NCBI RefSeq assembly: GCF_023051145.1
Contig: NZ_JALKFS010000005.1
Location: 1,488,001 to 1,552,000 of the forward strand
Reading direction: 5' to 3'
Origin: Williamsia sp. DF01-3
GTDB lineage: Bacteria > Actinomycetota > Actinomycetes > Mycobacteriales > Mycobacteriaceae
Length of the DNA stretch: 64,000 nt
Each line of letters opens with the position of its first letter. Position 1 is the first letter of the stretch. Shown piece by piece: positions 26,929 through 35,681 of this stretch. The notes beneath the pieces were generated by a model, which was not told where the DNA came from, did not search any database, and was given only the letters and a program-made list of their open reading frames with translations. The translations under genes were made by a program, and so were the position numbers.

Positions 26929-27622
26929 GACCGGCCGCCGCTTCAACCGCCCGGGTCTTGCCGCTGACAGAGATCAGTTCCTCATGGAGCTCGAACCATA
27001 GGGTGTGATACGAGTCCAGAAGGGGACCCGAGATCCAGTTCTTGTCACCGGCAACGATATTCGTGATGGCGGCCTCGAATAGCAATCGGTAGTGAGCGAG
27101 TCGGGGTATCCGCTCGGCGATCTGATCGAATGTACGTGCTGCCCGCCCGTGGAATTGGACGAGCCGGGAGATGATCACAGCGTCGTACTCGTCGTCCCGG
27201 TGGTCGTTGGGCGTGTCTTCATCACGCATCTGCCACGAGGTGATGAGCGCCTTGAACTCGGTGTTCAGGACGCTGAAGTCGCCGTACGCCGCGTCGACGG
27301 CGGCGGGGTCGAGTGCATCTCTTTCGATGTTCAGCATCTCTTCGAGGTGGCCTCGGCCCTCGGACCCGAGCCGGACCTTGCCGGCCGGATTTGTTGTGAT
27401 CAATTCGGCTACTTGCAGTTCGGAGACGGTATCGGTCAACACGTCGGCAGGTAGCGCCAGTCTCTCGACCAGGGCTTCGAGGTTCGTGCGTCCTTTGAGC
27501 CTGACTGTCTGTAACACCTGCAGTTTGCAAGCATCGTCGGAAGTGGGGTGCACTGTTCTCCTCCAAGATTGTGACATGCGGCACTTGTCGACTATGATGT
27601 TAGAAATTGGTGGGGTCGTCAA
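26918..27622 (-). CDS. Winged-helix/helical protein, possible partner of the PPDK-like protein
   Basis: 234 residues. The start resembles a winged helix (LQVLQTVRLKGRTNLEALVERLALPADVLTDTVSELQVAELITTNPAGKVRLGSEGR). A helical domain follows with NDHRDDEYDAVIISRLVQFHGRA and SYHTLWFELHEELISV. I recall similar NDH..YD and SYH.xWxELHEDL segments as C-terminal extensions of actinobacterial PPDK-like proteins. Here it would be a stand-alone version, and the PPDK-like gene (29127) that lacks this tail is in the divergent operon. Otherwise it could be a plain transcriptional regulator, since it opens the operon next to an operator-like site. Confidence 0.5.
   Translation of the reverse strand: MTTPPISNIIVDKCRMSQSWRRTVHPTSDDACKLQVLQTVRLKGRTNLEALVERLALPADVLTDTVSELQVAELITTNPAGKVRLGSEGRGHLEEMLNIERDALDPAAVDAAYGDFSVLNTEFKALITSWQMRDEDTPNDHRDDEYDAVIISRLVQFHGRAARTFDQIAERIPRLAHYRLLFEAAITNIVAGDKNWISGPLLDSYHTLWFELHEELISVSGKTRAVEAAAGHAG
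27590..27612. promoter_or_regulatory. Operator candidate shared with the P450 promoter
   Basis: The 23-bp site at 27590-27612 reads GACTATGATGTTAGAA followed by ATTGGTG. It matches the inverted repeat upstream of the P450 gene (minus strand) at 19 of 23 positions, with the second arm degenerate. It spans the start of the minus-strand operon and lies about 80 bp before the plus-strand amidohydrolase, so one protein could control both. Confidence 0.55.
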
Positions 27623-27691
27623 GCCCGGCCATGCGAGACGCCAAGGCCTGGCGCCCGCGAAAACTCACGTCGACGATCTCGAGGAGCACCG

Positions 27692-28843
27692 ATGCCGCTA
27701 CGCGACCACATGCAGCTGATTTCCACCGATGATCATCTGGTGGAGCCGCCGAATCTGTGGGTGGACCGATTGCCGGCAAAATACGCGGAACTCGGTCCGC
27801 ACATCGTGGAAAAAGTTCTGCACGAGGGAAACCCGCCGGCGCAGGTCTGGCGTTACGACGGGACTGAACACCCGAACATCGGCTTGAACGCCGTCGCAGG
27901 TAAGCGACCTCAGGAATACGGGGCCGAACCGATAAGATTCGATGACATGTTGCCGGGCTGCTACCAGGCTGCGCCACGAATTCGGGATATGGATGTCGAC
28001 GGTGTCGAGGCGGCACTGTGTTTCCCGTCCTTTCCGAGATTTGCCGGCACGCGGTTCGCCGGGGCCAAGGACAAGGACCTGGCGTTGCTTTGTGTCCAGG
28101 CGTGGAACGATTTTCAGACCGACGAATGGGCGGCAGCCGGTCCGGAGCGGATCATCCCCATGAACATCCTGCCTCTTTGGGATACTGACGCATGCGTCGC
28201 CGAGATCCATCGCACCGCGGCGAAGGGAGCTCGAGCGATCAGCTTCCCGGAAAACCCTGTGCCGCTAGGGTTGCCGTCCTTCTATACTGACCATTGGGAC
28301 AAGGTGTTCAGTGCGGCCGAAGAGACGTCGATGCCGTTGTGCATGCATTTCGGTAGCTCGGGAAACCCACCTTTCACCTCCAAGGAAGCGCCGATGGCGG
28401 TGATGATCGCACTGTTCGGCTGCAACTCGATGTACGCGACCGCTGACCTGGTCTTCTCGCCGGTATTCCATCGACACCCGAACCTAAAGATCGCGATGTC
28501 CGAGGGTGGTATCGGATGGATTCCCTACATGCTCGAAAGACTTGACGAAACCTGGGAACGTCACCGCTGGTATCAGAACATCAGTCATGACGCGCGACCG
28601 TCGGATCTTTTCCGTAAGCACATCTATGGGTGCTTCATCTCGGACCATGGTGGCATCAAGAATCGGCATGAGGTCGGCATTGACAACATCACCTGGGAAT
28701 GCGACTACCCGCATTCGGATTCGAACTGGCCCAACAGTCGCAAGGTGGTCGAGGAAATGATGCTCGAGGTCCCCGACGAGGAGGTTCACAAGATGGTGGA
28801 ACTCAACGCGCGAAAGCTGTTCAATTTCCCACGAGTTCAGTAG
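27692..28843 (+). CDS. Amidohydrolase-2 family metal-dependent hydrolase/decarboxylase
   Basis: 383 residues with an ACMSD-like TIM barrel. Metal-site candidates are DDHLVEP near the N-terminus, His in MPLCMHFGSSG, EGGIGWIPY and the Asp of WECDYPHSDS. Relatives decarboxylate or hydrolyse aromatic and ring-opened acids, so ring cleavage or decarboxylation of a cyclic intermediate is plausible. First gene of the plus operon that continues with a small helical protein, the PPDK-like protein and an acyl-CoA synthetase. The start MPLRDHM fits the divergent layout. Confidence 0.82.
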   Translation: MPLRDHMQLISTDDHLVEPPNLWVDRLPAKYAELGPHIVEKVLHEGNPPAQVWRYDGTEHPNIGLNAVAGKRPQEYGAEPIRFDDMLPGCYQAAPRIRDMDVDGVEAALCFPSFPRFAGTRFAGAKDKDLALLCVQAWNDFQTDEWAAAGPERIIPMNILPLWDTDACVAEIHRTAAKGARAISFPENPVPLGLPSFYTDHWDKVFSAAEETSMPLCMHFGSSGNPPFTSKEAPMAVMIALFGCNSMYATADLVFSPVFHRHPNLKIAMSEGGIGWIPYMLERLDETWERHRWYQNISHDARPSDLFRKHIYGCFISDHGGIKNRHEVGIDNITWECDYPHSDSNWPNSRKVVEEMMLEVPDEEVHKMVELNARKLFNFPRVQ

Positions 28844-28857
28844 GCGAGGACGTCCAC

Positions 28858-29070
28858 ATGGAACCAATTGATGCACCGGACTGGGTCGATCAGGACCTGC
28901 TCACCAGATCTGACGCGGCCGAAAGACTTGACGCCGAAATTGCCGATGACCGTGAACGTCTTGCGGGCCTCGAGGCGGCGCATGCGCAGCAGAGTGCATT
29001 GACGCTTGTCCAGCGCCGCATCGACGCGATGTCGGAAATGGCGGCCGAGCTTCGAGCGGACACCGACTGA
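28858..29070 (+). CDS. Small charged helical protein
   Basis: 70 residues, acidic and predicted mainly helical (AAERLDAEIADDRERLAGLEAAHAQQSALTLVQRRIDAM), with heptad-like Leu/Ala spacing. ATG 14 bp after the amidohydrolase stop; the PPDK-like gene follows 56 bp later. Operon position suggests a subunit or adaptor of the PPDK-like protein. I do not recognise a family. Confidence 0.6.
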   Translation: MEPIDAPDWVDQDLLTRSDAAERLDAEIADDRERLAGLEAAHAQQSALTLVQRRIDAMSEMAAELRADTD

Positions 29071-29126
29071 CAATCACCCATGCCAGCCCACCGACAGACG
29101 ATTTTCCAGAATTGAGGTTGCCTCGA

Positions 29127-30800
29127 GTGAACCAGGTATCTCCCGCACAAACCGACGACGCCACGTACAGCCTGACCGATCGTGTTTCGGCCCCGCCGCG
29201 ATTGGTGGATCTGGACAGGACTGTCCAGCTGGGGCGAAAGATACTCGGGGGCAAGGCCGCCGGCATCGTCGCAATGCACGAAATGGGTCTGCCGGTGCCG
29301 CCGGCCTTCGCGCTTACCACGCCCGTCTGCGCACGATTTCAGGAGTATGGACCCAAGATCGTTGATGAGCTGTGGTCCGAGGTCGAGGCCGCGATCGGTC
29401 GACTGGAGACGTCGACGGGCAGGGTGTTCGGCGGGGCAGACAAGCCACTGTTGGTGTCGGTCCGGAGTGGAGCACCCGTGAGCATGCCAGGGATGATGGA
29501 TACGATTCTCAACCTGGGTATCAATGCCGACGTCGAGCGGGGGCTCGTCGCATTCGGTGGCGAGGAATACGCGTCTCGTACTCGGGAGGCTTTCGATCAG
29601 CAGTTCAACCGTATCGTCGGCGAGGCGCCGTCAGCCGACCCGTGGGATCAGCTTCGCACCGCGATCGTCGCAGTGTTTCGTTCGTGGCGTAGTGAACGCG
29701 CATTCGCCTATCGCCGCAGCCGCGGAATCGAAGATATCGGCGGGACCGCCGTTACCGTGCAGGCGATGGTCTTCGGGAACTTGAATGAGAAATCCGGTAC
29801 GGGCGTTTTGTTCACCCGCAACCCCGCAACCGGTTCCGGCGAGCCGTACGGGGAGTGGCTGTCACGAGGCCAGGGTGAGGATGTCGTATCCGGTACGCAC
29901 ACGCCGGAACCCATCGATTCTCTGGAGGTCTCTATGCCGGCTGCGTATCAACAGTTGCTTGAACACGCCGCACGGCTCGAGGCAGCCACCGGTGACGTGC
30001 AAGATGTCGAATTTACGGTCGAAGACGGACGGCTGTGGCTGCTCCAGACCCGATCGGCGAAGAGGTCACCGTTCGCGGCGGTGCGAATAGCGGTCGGGAT
30101 GCAGGAATCGGGGAGGATCGACAAGGATGGCGCGCTGCGTCTGGTGACACCCGAGCAGGTCCGTCAGGTACTGCTGCCGCAACTCGACCCTGTCGATGTG
30201 AAGAGTGCCGAGATATTGGCCTCAGGTCTTGCGGCGTGTCCGGGATTCGCCTCGGGGGTTGTGTTCGATGATCCGGATCTGGCCGAAGATGCTGCCGAGG
30301 AGGGTGTTTCGGTGATTCTGTGCCGGGAGACGACCAGTCCTGACGACGTTCACGGGATGATCGCCGCCAAAGCGCTTGTAACCGAACTGGGTGGCCGGAC
30401 GTCTCATGCAGCGGTGGTCAGCCGGGATCTGGGGTTGCCGTGTGTGGTCGGGTGTGGGAGCGGAACGCTTCGTGGGTTGACGGGTTCGAAGATCACCGTC
30501 GACGGCAGCGCGGGGACGATCTACGCCGGCGAGTTAAAATTGTCCGCGCGATCGGAGTCCACCGATCCCGATCTCGCGAAACTGTTGACGTGGGCTCGCG
30601 AGCGCACATCGCTTCGGGTCTGGACTCCGGACGAGGCCCCGGCAGACGCCGTCGACGGAACCTCGTTGACGTCTGCCGTGGCGGTAGAGGCGGCACTGTC
30701 AACGGGTGTGACAGACGTTGTCTCCGACCATCCGTTGCCAATCCTGTTACACGCCATTGCGGTTGAGACGGATGCGACGGGGCGGGGTGAGGGTCGATGA
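29127..30800 (+). CDS. PPDK-like ATP-grasp/swivel phosphotransfer protein without PEP barrel
   Basis: 557 residues. The N-terminal pyruvate-phosphate-dikinase ATP-binding domain shows LGGKAAGIVAMHEMGLPVPPAF, SVRSGAPVSMPGMMDTILNLG, then GVLFTRNPATG and DVEFTVEDGRLWLLQTRSAKR. The swivel domain carries the phosphohistidine motif TELGGRTSHAAVVSRDLGLPCVVG. After LRVWTPDEAPADA, where full PPDK continues into the PEP/pyruvate TIM barrel, the protein soon ends. It could be phosphorylated by ATP but needs another acceptor domain, much as phenylphosphate synthase is split into subunits. GTG 29127 with GAGG upstream is preferred over TTG 29112. Its stop overlaps the fadD start (ATGA). Confidence 0.85.
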   Translation: MNQVSPAQTDDATYSLTDRVSAPPRLVDLDRTVQLGRKILGGKAAGIVAMHEMGLPVPPAFALTTPVCARFQEYGPKIVDELWSEVEAAIGRLETSTGRVFGGADKPLLVSVRSGAPVSMPGMMDTILNLGINADVERGLVAFGGEEYASRTREAFDQQFNRIVGEAPSADPWDQLRTAIVAVFRSWRSERAFAYRRSRGIEDIGGTAVTVQAMVFGNLNEKSGTGVLFTRNPATGSGEPYGEWLSRGQGEDVVSGTHTPEPIDSLEVSMPAAYQQLLEHAARLEAATGDVQDVEFTVEDGRLWLLQTRSAKRSPFAAVRIAVGMQESGRIDKDGALRLVTPEQVRQVLLPQLDPVDVKSAEILASGLAACPGFASGVVFDDPDLAEDAAEEGVSVILCRETTSPDDVHGMIAAKALVTELGGRTSHAAVVSRDLGLPCVVGCGSGTLRGLTGSKITVDGSAGTIYAGELKLSARSESTDPDLAKLLTWARERTSLRVWTPDEAPADAVDGTSLTSAVAVEAALSTGVTDVVSDHPLPILLHAIAVETDATGRGEGR

Positions 30801-32310
30801 CTGTCTCGTTGTTGCTCGAGATGGCAGTTTCCGGTCACCCCGACCGCATCGCGCTCGTCGAGGGTGAGCGAACGATAACCTATGCGCAGCTTGCTGCGCA
30901 GGCCTCCGCGGGGGCGGATCTGCTGGCCGAGACCGGCCGACGAAGTGTCGCCTACCTCGGTGTGGGTGGCGCCGACTTCGTCATCGGGTTGTTTGCTGCC
31001 GCAGCAGCCGGGCTACCGTTCGCACCGATCAATTACCGGTTGTCAAACCAGCAGGTGTGTGCCTTGATCGCACGACTTGATGACCCGGTGATTCTGGCAG
31101 ACCACGACTACCTCGATGTCGCGCGACAGGTTGGGACCGATGTGGTTGAGGTCACCGCGTTGAGGGACGGCGTCGATGCGGGTCATTCGCAGGTCGCGCA
31201 GCAGACGGCTTCGCCGACCGCGGTAGTTCTGTACACGAGCGGAACCACCTCGGCACCCAAAGCCGTTTCGCTCAGCCATGAAAATCTGACGAGCTACGTG
31301 ATGCAGACGGTCGAATTCGGCCACGCCGCCGATGATGAAGGCGCCTTGATCTGTGTTCCGCCCTACCACGTGGCGGCATCGGGACGATTCTGACCAACGT
31401 CTACGCAGGGCGGCGGATGGTCTACCTGGCAGCATTCGATCCGGCAGGATGGTTGGATATCGCCGAGCGGGAACAGGTGACGTCGGCAATGGTCGTCCCG
31501 ACCATGCTCGACTCGATCGTGAAGGAACTGGGTGATCGACAGGCGTCGGTCCCGTCCCTGCGCTCGCTGGCCTACGGCGGCGCGCGAATGCCCAGACCAA
31601 TACTGGAATCGGCCCTGTCGGCGTTTCCTGATGTTGGCTTCGTCAACGCGTACGGATTGACCGAGACGAGTTCGACGATCGCGGTCCTCGGCCCCGATGA
31701 CCACCGCCGGGCGCTGGAGTCCGACGACCCCGAGATTGCCGCGAGGCTGTCGTCGGTCGGACAACCGGTACCTGGCATCGAGATCAAGGTCACCCACGAG
31801 GACGGAAGCATCGTGCCCGACGGTGAAGTCGGTGAGCTCTGGGTTCGCGGTCCACAGGTGTCTGGTCACTATCTCGGGATCGGCTCCGTGCTTGATCCCG
31901 ACGGGTGGTTTCCGACAAAAGACAGGGCCAGCGTGGACCTACACGGCTACCTCTACGTTCATGGCCGCAGTGACGACACCATCATCAGAGGCGGCGAGAA
32001 CATTGCGCCTGCCGAGATCGAGGACGTACTCGTCGAGCATCCCGACGTTCGCACCGCGATCGTAATCGGGGTCCCGGACGACCGCTGGGGAGAGCAGATC
32101 GTAGCGGTCGTCGTGCCCCAGACCGGCGCCATCCCGGACGCCGAGAGCCTTAAACGGTTCGTCCGATCGCGGTTACGAGGTTCTCGCACTCCGCAGCACG
32201 TATTCGTCCGGGCGGGACTACCCGCGACCGCAACCGGCAAGTTTCAGCGAGGGCTCATTCTCGCCGATGTGACACAAAACGAATTGATCACCCAGGAGTC
32301 TGAATGTTGA
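30797..32310 (+). CDS. Acyl-CoA synthetase (ANL superfamily), frameshifted
   Basis: About 504 residues after repair. The AMP-binding P-loop is VVLYTSGTTSAPKAVSLSHENL, followed by NAYGLTETSS and the C-terminal RSDDTIIRGGENIAPAEIED with the catalytic Lys in ATATGKFQRG. One G is missing near 31378 (the expected YHVAGIGTILTN is interrupted), splitting the frame. It is coupled to the PPDK-like gene by ATGA and would activate the pathway acid with CoA. Confidence 0.88.
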
Positions 32311-32609
32311 AAAGTGGTGCCCGACTACGCAGCCAGGTGTGTAGCACCGAGGTCATCGTGGTGCGGGCTGGATCTGTCGACCTCACCCTGACATGTGGCG
32401 GTCACCTGATGATCGCGTTGGGGGACGATCCCGACACGGGTCTGGTGCTCGACGGCGGATTCGCCTCGGGTGCCGCGATCGGGAAGCGCTACACGGATGG
32501 TTCGGGGTCTGCGGAGATACTGGTGACCAAAGCCGGCGCAGGCACTCTCGCAATCGGCGGTATACCACTGCAGTTGAAGGCGACAACACCACTACCATCG
32601 AGTGACTGA
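32304..32609 (+). CDS. Conserved-looking hypothetical protein
   Basis: 101 residues, beta-rich pattern (SQVCSTEVIVVRAGSVDLTLTCGGHLMIAL, then YTDGSGSAEILVTKAGAGTLAIGGIPL). Overlaps the acyl-CoA synthetase stop, hence the same operon. Two cysteines (CSTEV and TLTCGG) might bind metal. No family recognised. Confidence 0.6.
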   Translation: MLKSGARLRSQVCSTEVIVVRAGSVDLTLTCGGHLMIALGDDPDTGLVLDGGFASGAAIGKRYTDGSGSAEILVTKAGAGTLAIGGIPLQLKATTPLPSSD

Positions 32610-32638
32610 ATGCCTCTCGAGGATGTGATGCGGCGCGG

Positions 32639-33901
32639 TCAGTCCGCCATTCGCTCCAACACCATTGCCATACCCTGGCCGCCACCCACACACATCGTCT
32701 CGACGCCCACGGATGCGTTGTGCCAACGCAGTGAATTGATCAGCGTTGTCGCGATTCTGGCGCCGGTCATGCCGAACGGGTGCCCGACCGCGATCGCTCC
32801 GCCATTGATGTTGACCTTGCCCATGTCGAGGTCCAGTCGACGGCAACTCGCGACCACTTGGGAGGCAAAGGCCTCGTTGATCTCGAAGAGGTCGACGTCT
32901 GCGATCGTCATACCTGCGCGGGAAAGAGCCTGCCGGGTGGCATCGACCGGTCCGAGGCCCATGATTTCGGGCGAGAGCGCGGTCAGGCCGGTGGACACGA
33001 TTCTGGCAAGTGGGTCGATTCGGAGTTCTCTGGCTCGCTGATCGCTCATGATCACCAGTGCCGCCGCCCCATCATTCAGTGGACAGGCGTTCCCTGCAGT
33101 GACGGTTCCCTCGCTTCGGAAAACGGGTTTGAGTTCGCTCAGCTTCTCGACCGTGCTGTCGGGACGTGGGCAGTCGTCAGCGTCGACCGTCGATCCGTTC
33201 GGCAAGGTGTAGGGCGTGATCTCGCGGTGCCAGAAGCCTGAGGCGATGGCACGCCCGGTCCGCTGCTGGGATAACGCGGCGAACTCGTCCTGATCTTTGC
33301 GGGAGACGGCATCGATCTGTGCGACGTTCTCTGCGGTCTGGCCCATGGCTATGTAGACATCCGGCAACTCTCCGGACTCTCTTGGATCTGACCAGCTTTC
33401 GATGGCTCCGGCCGCGCGTGCCCGACTTCGGGACTGAGCCGCCGCGAACGCGGCGTTGACCCACGGGTTCGCAGCGCGGTCGCGTGGATCACGGTCCTCG
33501 GGCACCGGTGGACTGTCGCTCGTGCCACGTCGCGATCGACTGACAGTCTCCACTCCGGCGATGACGAACACGTCGCCCTCGCCGGCGCGGATCGCGTGCA
33601 TGGCCATCCGAGCGGCCTGCAGACTTGACGCGCAGTATCTCGTCACAGTCGTCCCGGGGACCGAGTCCCAGCCGAGTAGCACTGCGACCACACGGGCCAG
33701 ATTGAATCCTTGTTCTCCGCCGGGCGCTCCGCATCCCACGATCAAGTCGTTGATCTCAGTGGGGTCGAGTTGCGGTACCTGCTCCATCGCGCTCCGTATT
33801 GCCGCGGCGGACAAGTCGTCACCACGCGCTGCCGTCAGGGAGCCTTTGAACGCTCGTCCGATGGGTGTGCGTGCAGCTGCGACGATTACGGCTTCGGCCA
33901 C
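32639..33901 (-). CDS. Acetyl-CoA acetyltransferase-type thiolase
   Basis: A 420-residue degradative thiolase with nucleophilic Cys in TRYCASSLQAARM, NEAFASQV, GGAIAVGHPFGMTGAR and general-base Cys in MCVGGGQG. It would release acetyl- or propionyl-CoA at the end of a beta-oxidation round. It is divergent from tesB with the palindromic operator candidate in between, and converges 30 bp from the hypothetical gene. A second thiolase is at 42106. Confidence 0.93.
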   Translation of the reverse strand: MAEAVIVAAARTPIGRAFKGSLTAARGDDLSAAAIRSAMEQVPQLDPTEINDLIVGCGAPGGEQGFNLARVVAVLLGWDSVPGTTVTRYCASSLQAARMAMHAIRAGEGDVFVIAGVETVSRSRRGTSDSPPVPEDRDPRDRAANPWVNAAFAAAQSRSRARAAGAIESWSDPRESGELPDVYIAMGQTAENVAQIDAVSRKDQDEFAALSQQRTGRAIASGFWHREITPYTLPNGSTVDADDCPRPDSTVEKLSELKPVFRSEGTVTAGNACPLNDGAAALVIMSDQRARELRIDPLARIVSTGLTALSPEIMGLGPVDATRQALSRAGMTIADVDLFEINEAFASQVVASCRRLDLDMGKVNINGGAIAVGHPFGMTGARIATTLINSLRWHNASVGVETMCVGGGQGMAMVLERMAD

Positions 33902-33941
33902 GGAGGTACCACCTTTGAATTAGACTACGGATTCGACTATA

Positions 33942-33959
33942 TTAGATCAATCCTACTAG
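33942..33959. promoter_or_regulatory. Operator candidate matching the site at 17211
   Basis: TTAGATCAATCCTACTAG, whose reverse complement matches TTAGTAGAATTCATCTAA at 15 of 18 positions. It sits in the 73-bp divergent promoter of the thiolase and tesB genes. Confidence 0.55.
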
Positions 33960-33974
33960 CAAGCTTGGAGTTCG

Positions 33975-34832
33975 ATGTCGGCCACTTTAGATCTTTTGAT
34001 CGAGTTGCTCGACGTCAAGCAACTCGATGAGAACGTGTACGAGGGAATGACGCTTGACGGGTCGCTACCGCGCGTGTTCGGTGGTCTGGTAGCCGGACAA
34101 GCGCTCAATGCCGCCTCGAAAACGGTGTCGGCAGGGAAGATTCCCATCTCGATTCGCTCTGAGTTCTTACGACCGGGTAGGCCGGGTGAATCGATTCGGT
34201 ATGAGATCGAACGATCCCGCGACAGTCGCGCCTTCTCGAATCGGAGGGTCAGCGCCTGCCAGGCAGGCAGGCTCATCTTCGAGATGCAGGCGTCATATCA
34301 CCATCCGGAGGCAGGCCTGAGTCATCAGTACGATGCGCCGAGATCGATTGCGCCGTTGGATACACCACGGATCGCCACGTTGGCGGCGCTGAGTCCCGAT
34401 GAGTGGCCGAGCCTTTACCGGGATTGGGAGTCCATGGAGATTCGCTATGTCCCAAAGAAACACATTGCCGGAGAGGCCACCGACACCGGCGTGGCGTCGC
34501 ATTCCCAGGTGTGGCTTCGAACCAACGGCCCGGTTCACGGTGGTCAGGCGTTACACAGCAGCATTCTCGCCTGTGCGTCAGATCTCACGTTGCTGTCGGT
34601 TTCGCTTGTTCCGCACGGGGTGTCTCATGCACATCCTGGATTCCTGGTCGCGTCATTGGATCATTGCCTCTGGTTTCATCGGGAGTTCCGGATGGACGAG
34701 TGGCTCCTCTATGACCAGACTTCACCCTCGGCGCACGCGGGCCGAAGCATCTGCCACGGGCGATTCTTCACCGAGGGTGGACTTCACGTGGCCACCGTCA
34801 TGCAGGAAGGCCTGGTACGGCGGGTGGGATGA
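33975..34832 (+). CDS. tesB: Acyl-CoA thioesterase II (TesB family)
   Basis: 285 residues with a double-hotdog fold: VFGGLVAGQALNAASKTV in the first domain, SHSQVWLRTNGPV, then SLDHCLWFHREFRMDEWLLYDQTSPSAHAGRSICHGRFFTEGG in the second, where the Asp and Gln of the catalytic set are expected. It hydrolyses acyl-CoA, perhaps to relieve CoA trapping by dead-end intermediates. Hydratase gene follows 63 bp later. Confidence 0.92.
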   Translation: MSATLDLLIELLDVKQLDENVYEGMTLDGSLPRVFGGLVAGQALNAASKTVSAGKIPISIRSEFLRPGRPGESIRYEIERSRDSRAFSNRRVSACQAGRLIFEMQASYHHPEAGLSHQYDAPRSIAPLDTPRIATLAALSPDEWPSLYRDWESMEIRYVPKKHIAGEATDTGVASHSQVWLRTNGPVHGGQALHSSILACASDLTLLSVSLVPHGVSHAHPGFLVASLDHCLWFHREFRMDEWLLYDQTSPSAHAGRSICHGRFFTEGGLHVATVMQEGLVRRVG

Positions 34833-34895
34833 CGTGCGGGGCAGGCGCAGCAATGGGTTTTTCAGTGTAAACGGTAGAACGAGAAGGGTGTGATG

Positions 34896-35681
34896 ATGAG
34901 CGTTCAAACAGTGCTCAAGATCGAGAATGACGGGCCGGTTCGGATCATCACAATGAACCGCCCCCGCGACTTCAACGCAGCAGACGCGCAGATGCACCGT
35001 GAACTGGCGAGTGTCTGGGACGAGGTTGCACTGGATGCGTCGGTGGGTGCGGTGGTGCTCACAGGCGCGGGGCGTGCGTTCAGCGCAGGCGGTGACTTCC
35101 CCAGGATGATTGCAACGCAGAATGACCCGAGCATTCAGGATGAAGTCTTCGGCGAGGCGCGGAGAACGGTTCTGGGTATGCTGAACCTGCCGCAGCCTCT
35201 GGTCGCCGCCGTGAACGGTCCCGCGGTGGGACTGGGGGCGAGCCTCGTGGCCCTCAGTGACCTGGCGGTCGCTGCCGATGACGCGTTTCTCTGCGATCCG
35301 CATCTGGAGGTGGGCCTGGTTCCTGCGGACGGTGCGGCGTTTTTGTGGCCGCTGATGGCAGGACTCTCCCGGGCGAAGGAGTTTGTCTTCCTCGGTGAGC
35401 GGATCAGTGCCGCCAGCGCGCTGGAGTTCGGACTGATCAACCGCGTTGTACCGCGAGACGAGACTCTACCGGTGGCCGTCGAGCTTGCACACCGGCTCGC
35501 TCAGGTGCCCCGACGTGCGATGCAAGACACCAAACGTCTGATGAATCAATCTGCTGCACAGATGGTTTCGACGTCCCTGGACTACGCAATCGCCGCTGAG
35601 CGACAGAGTGTCACCTCGCCCGAGCACGTCGCGAGGGTTGCAGCCCTCGTCGACGGCTCGAGGAAGCGGGCGAAGGGTTAG
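34896..35681 (+). CDS. Enoyl-CoA hydratase/isomerase
   Basis: 261-residue crotonase: NRPRDFNAADAQMH, oxyanion loop GAGRAFSAGGDFPRM, GPAVGLGASLVALSDLAVAADDAFLCDPHLEVGLVPADGAA. An Asp (ADG) replaces the common catalytic Glu after the LVP turn, so isomerase or other crotonase chemistry is possible. Three starts are in register (34890, 34893, 34896); GAAGGG spacing favours 34896. It converges with the acyl-CoA dehydrogenase gene, overlapping by 4 bp. Confidence 0.88.
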   Translation: MSVQTVLKIENDGPVRIITMNRPRDFNAADAQMHRELASVWDEVALDASVGAVVLTGAGRAFSAGGDFPRMIATQNDPSIQDEVFGEARRTVLGMLNLPQPLVAAVNGPAVGLGASLVALSDLAVAADDAFLCDPHLEVGLVPADGAAFLWPLMAGLSRAKEFVFLGERISAASALEFGLINRVVPRDETLPVAVELAHRLAQVPRRAMQDTKRLMNQSAAQMVSTSLDYAIAAERQSVTSPEHVARVAALVDGSRKRAKG

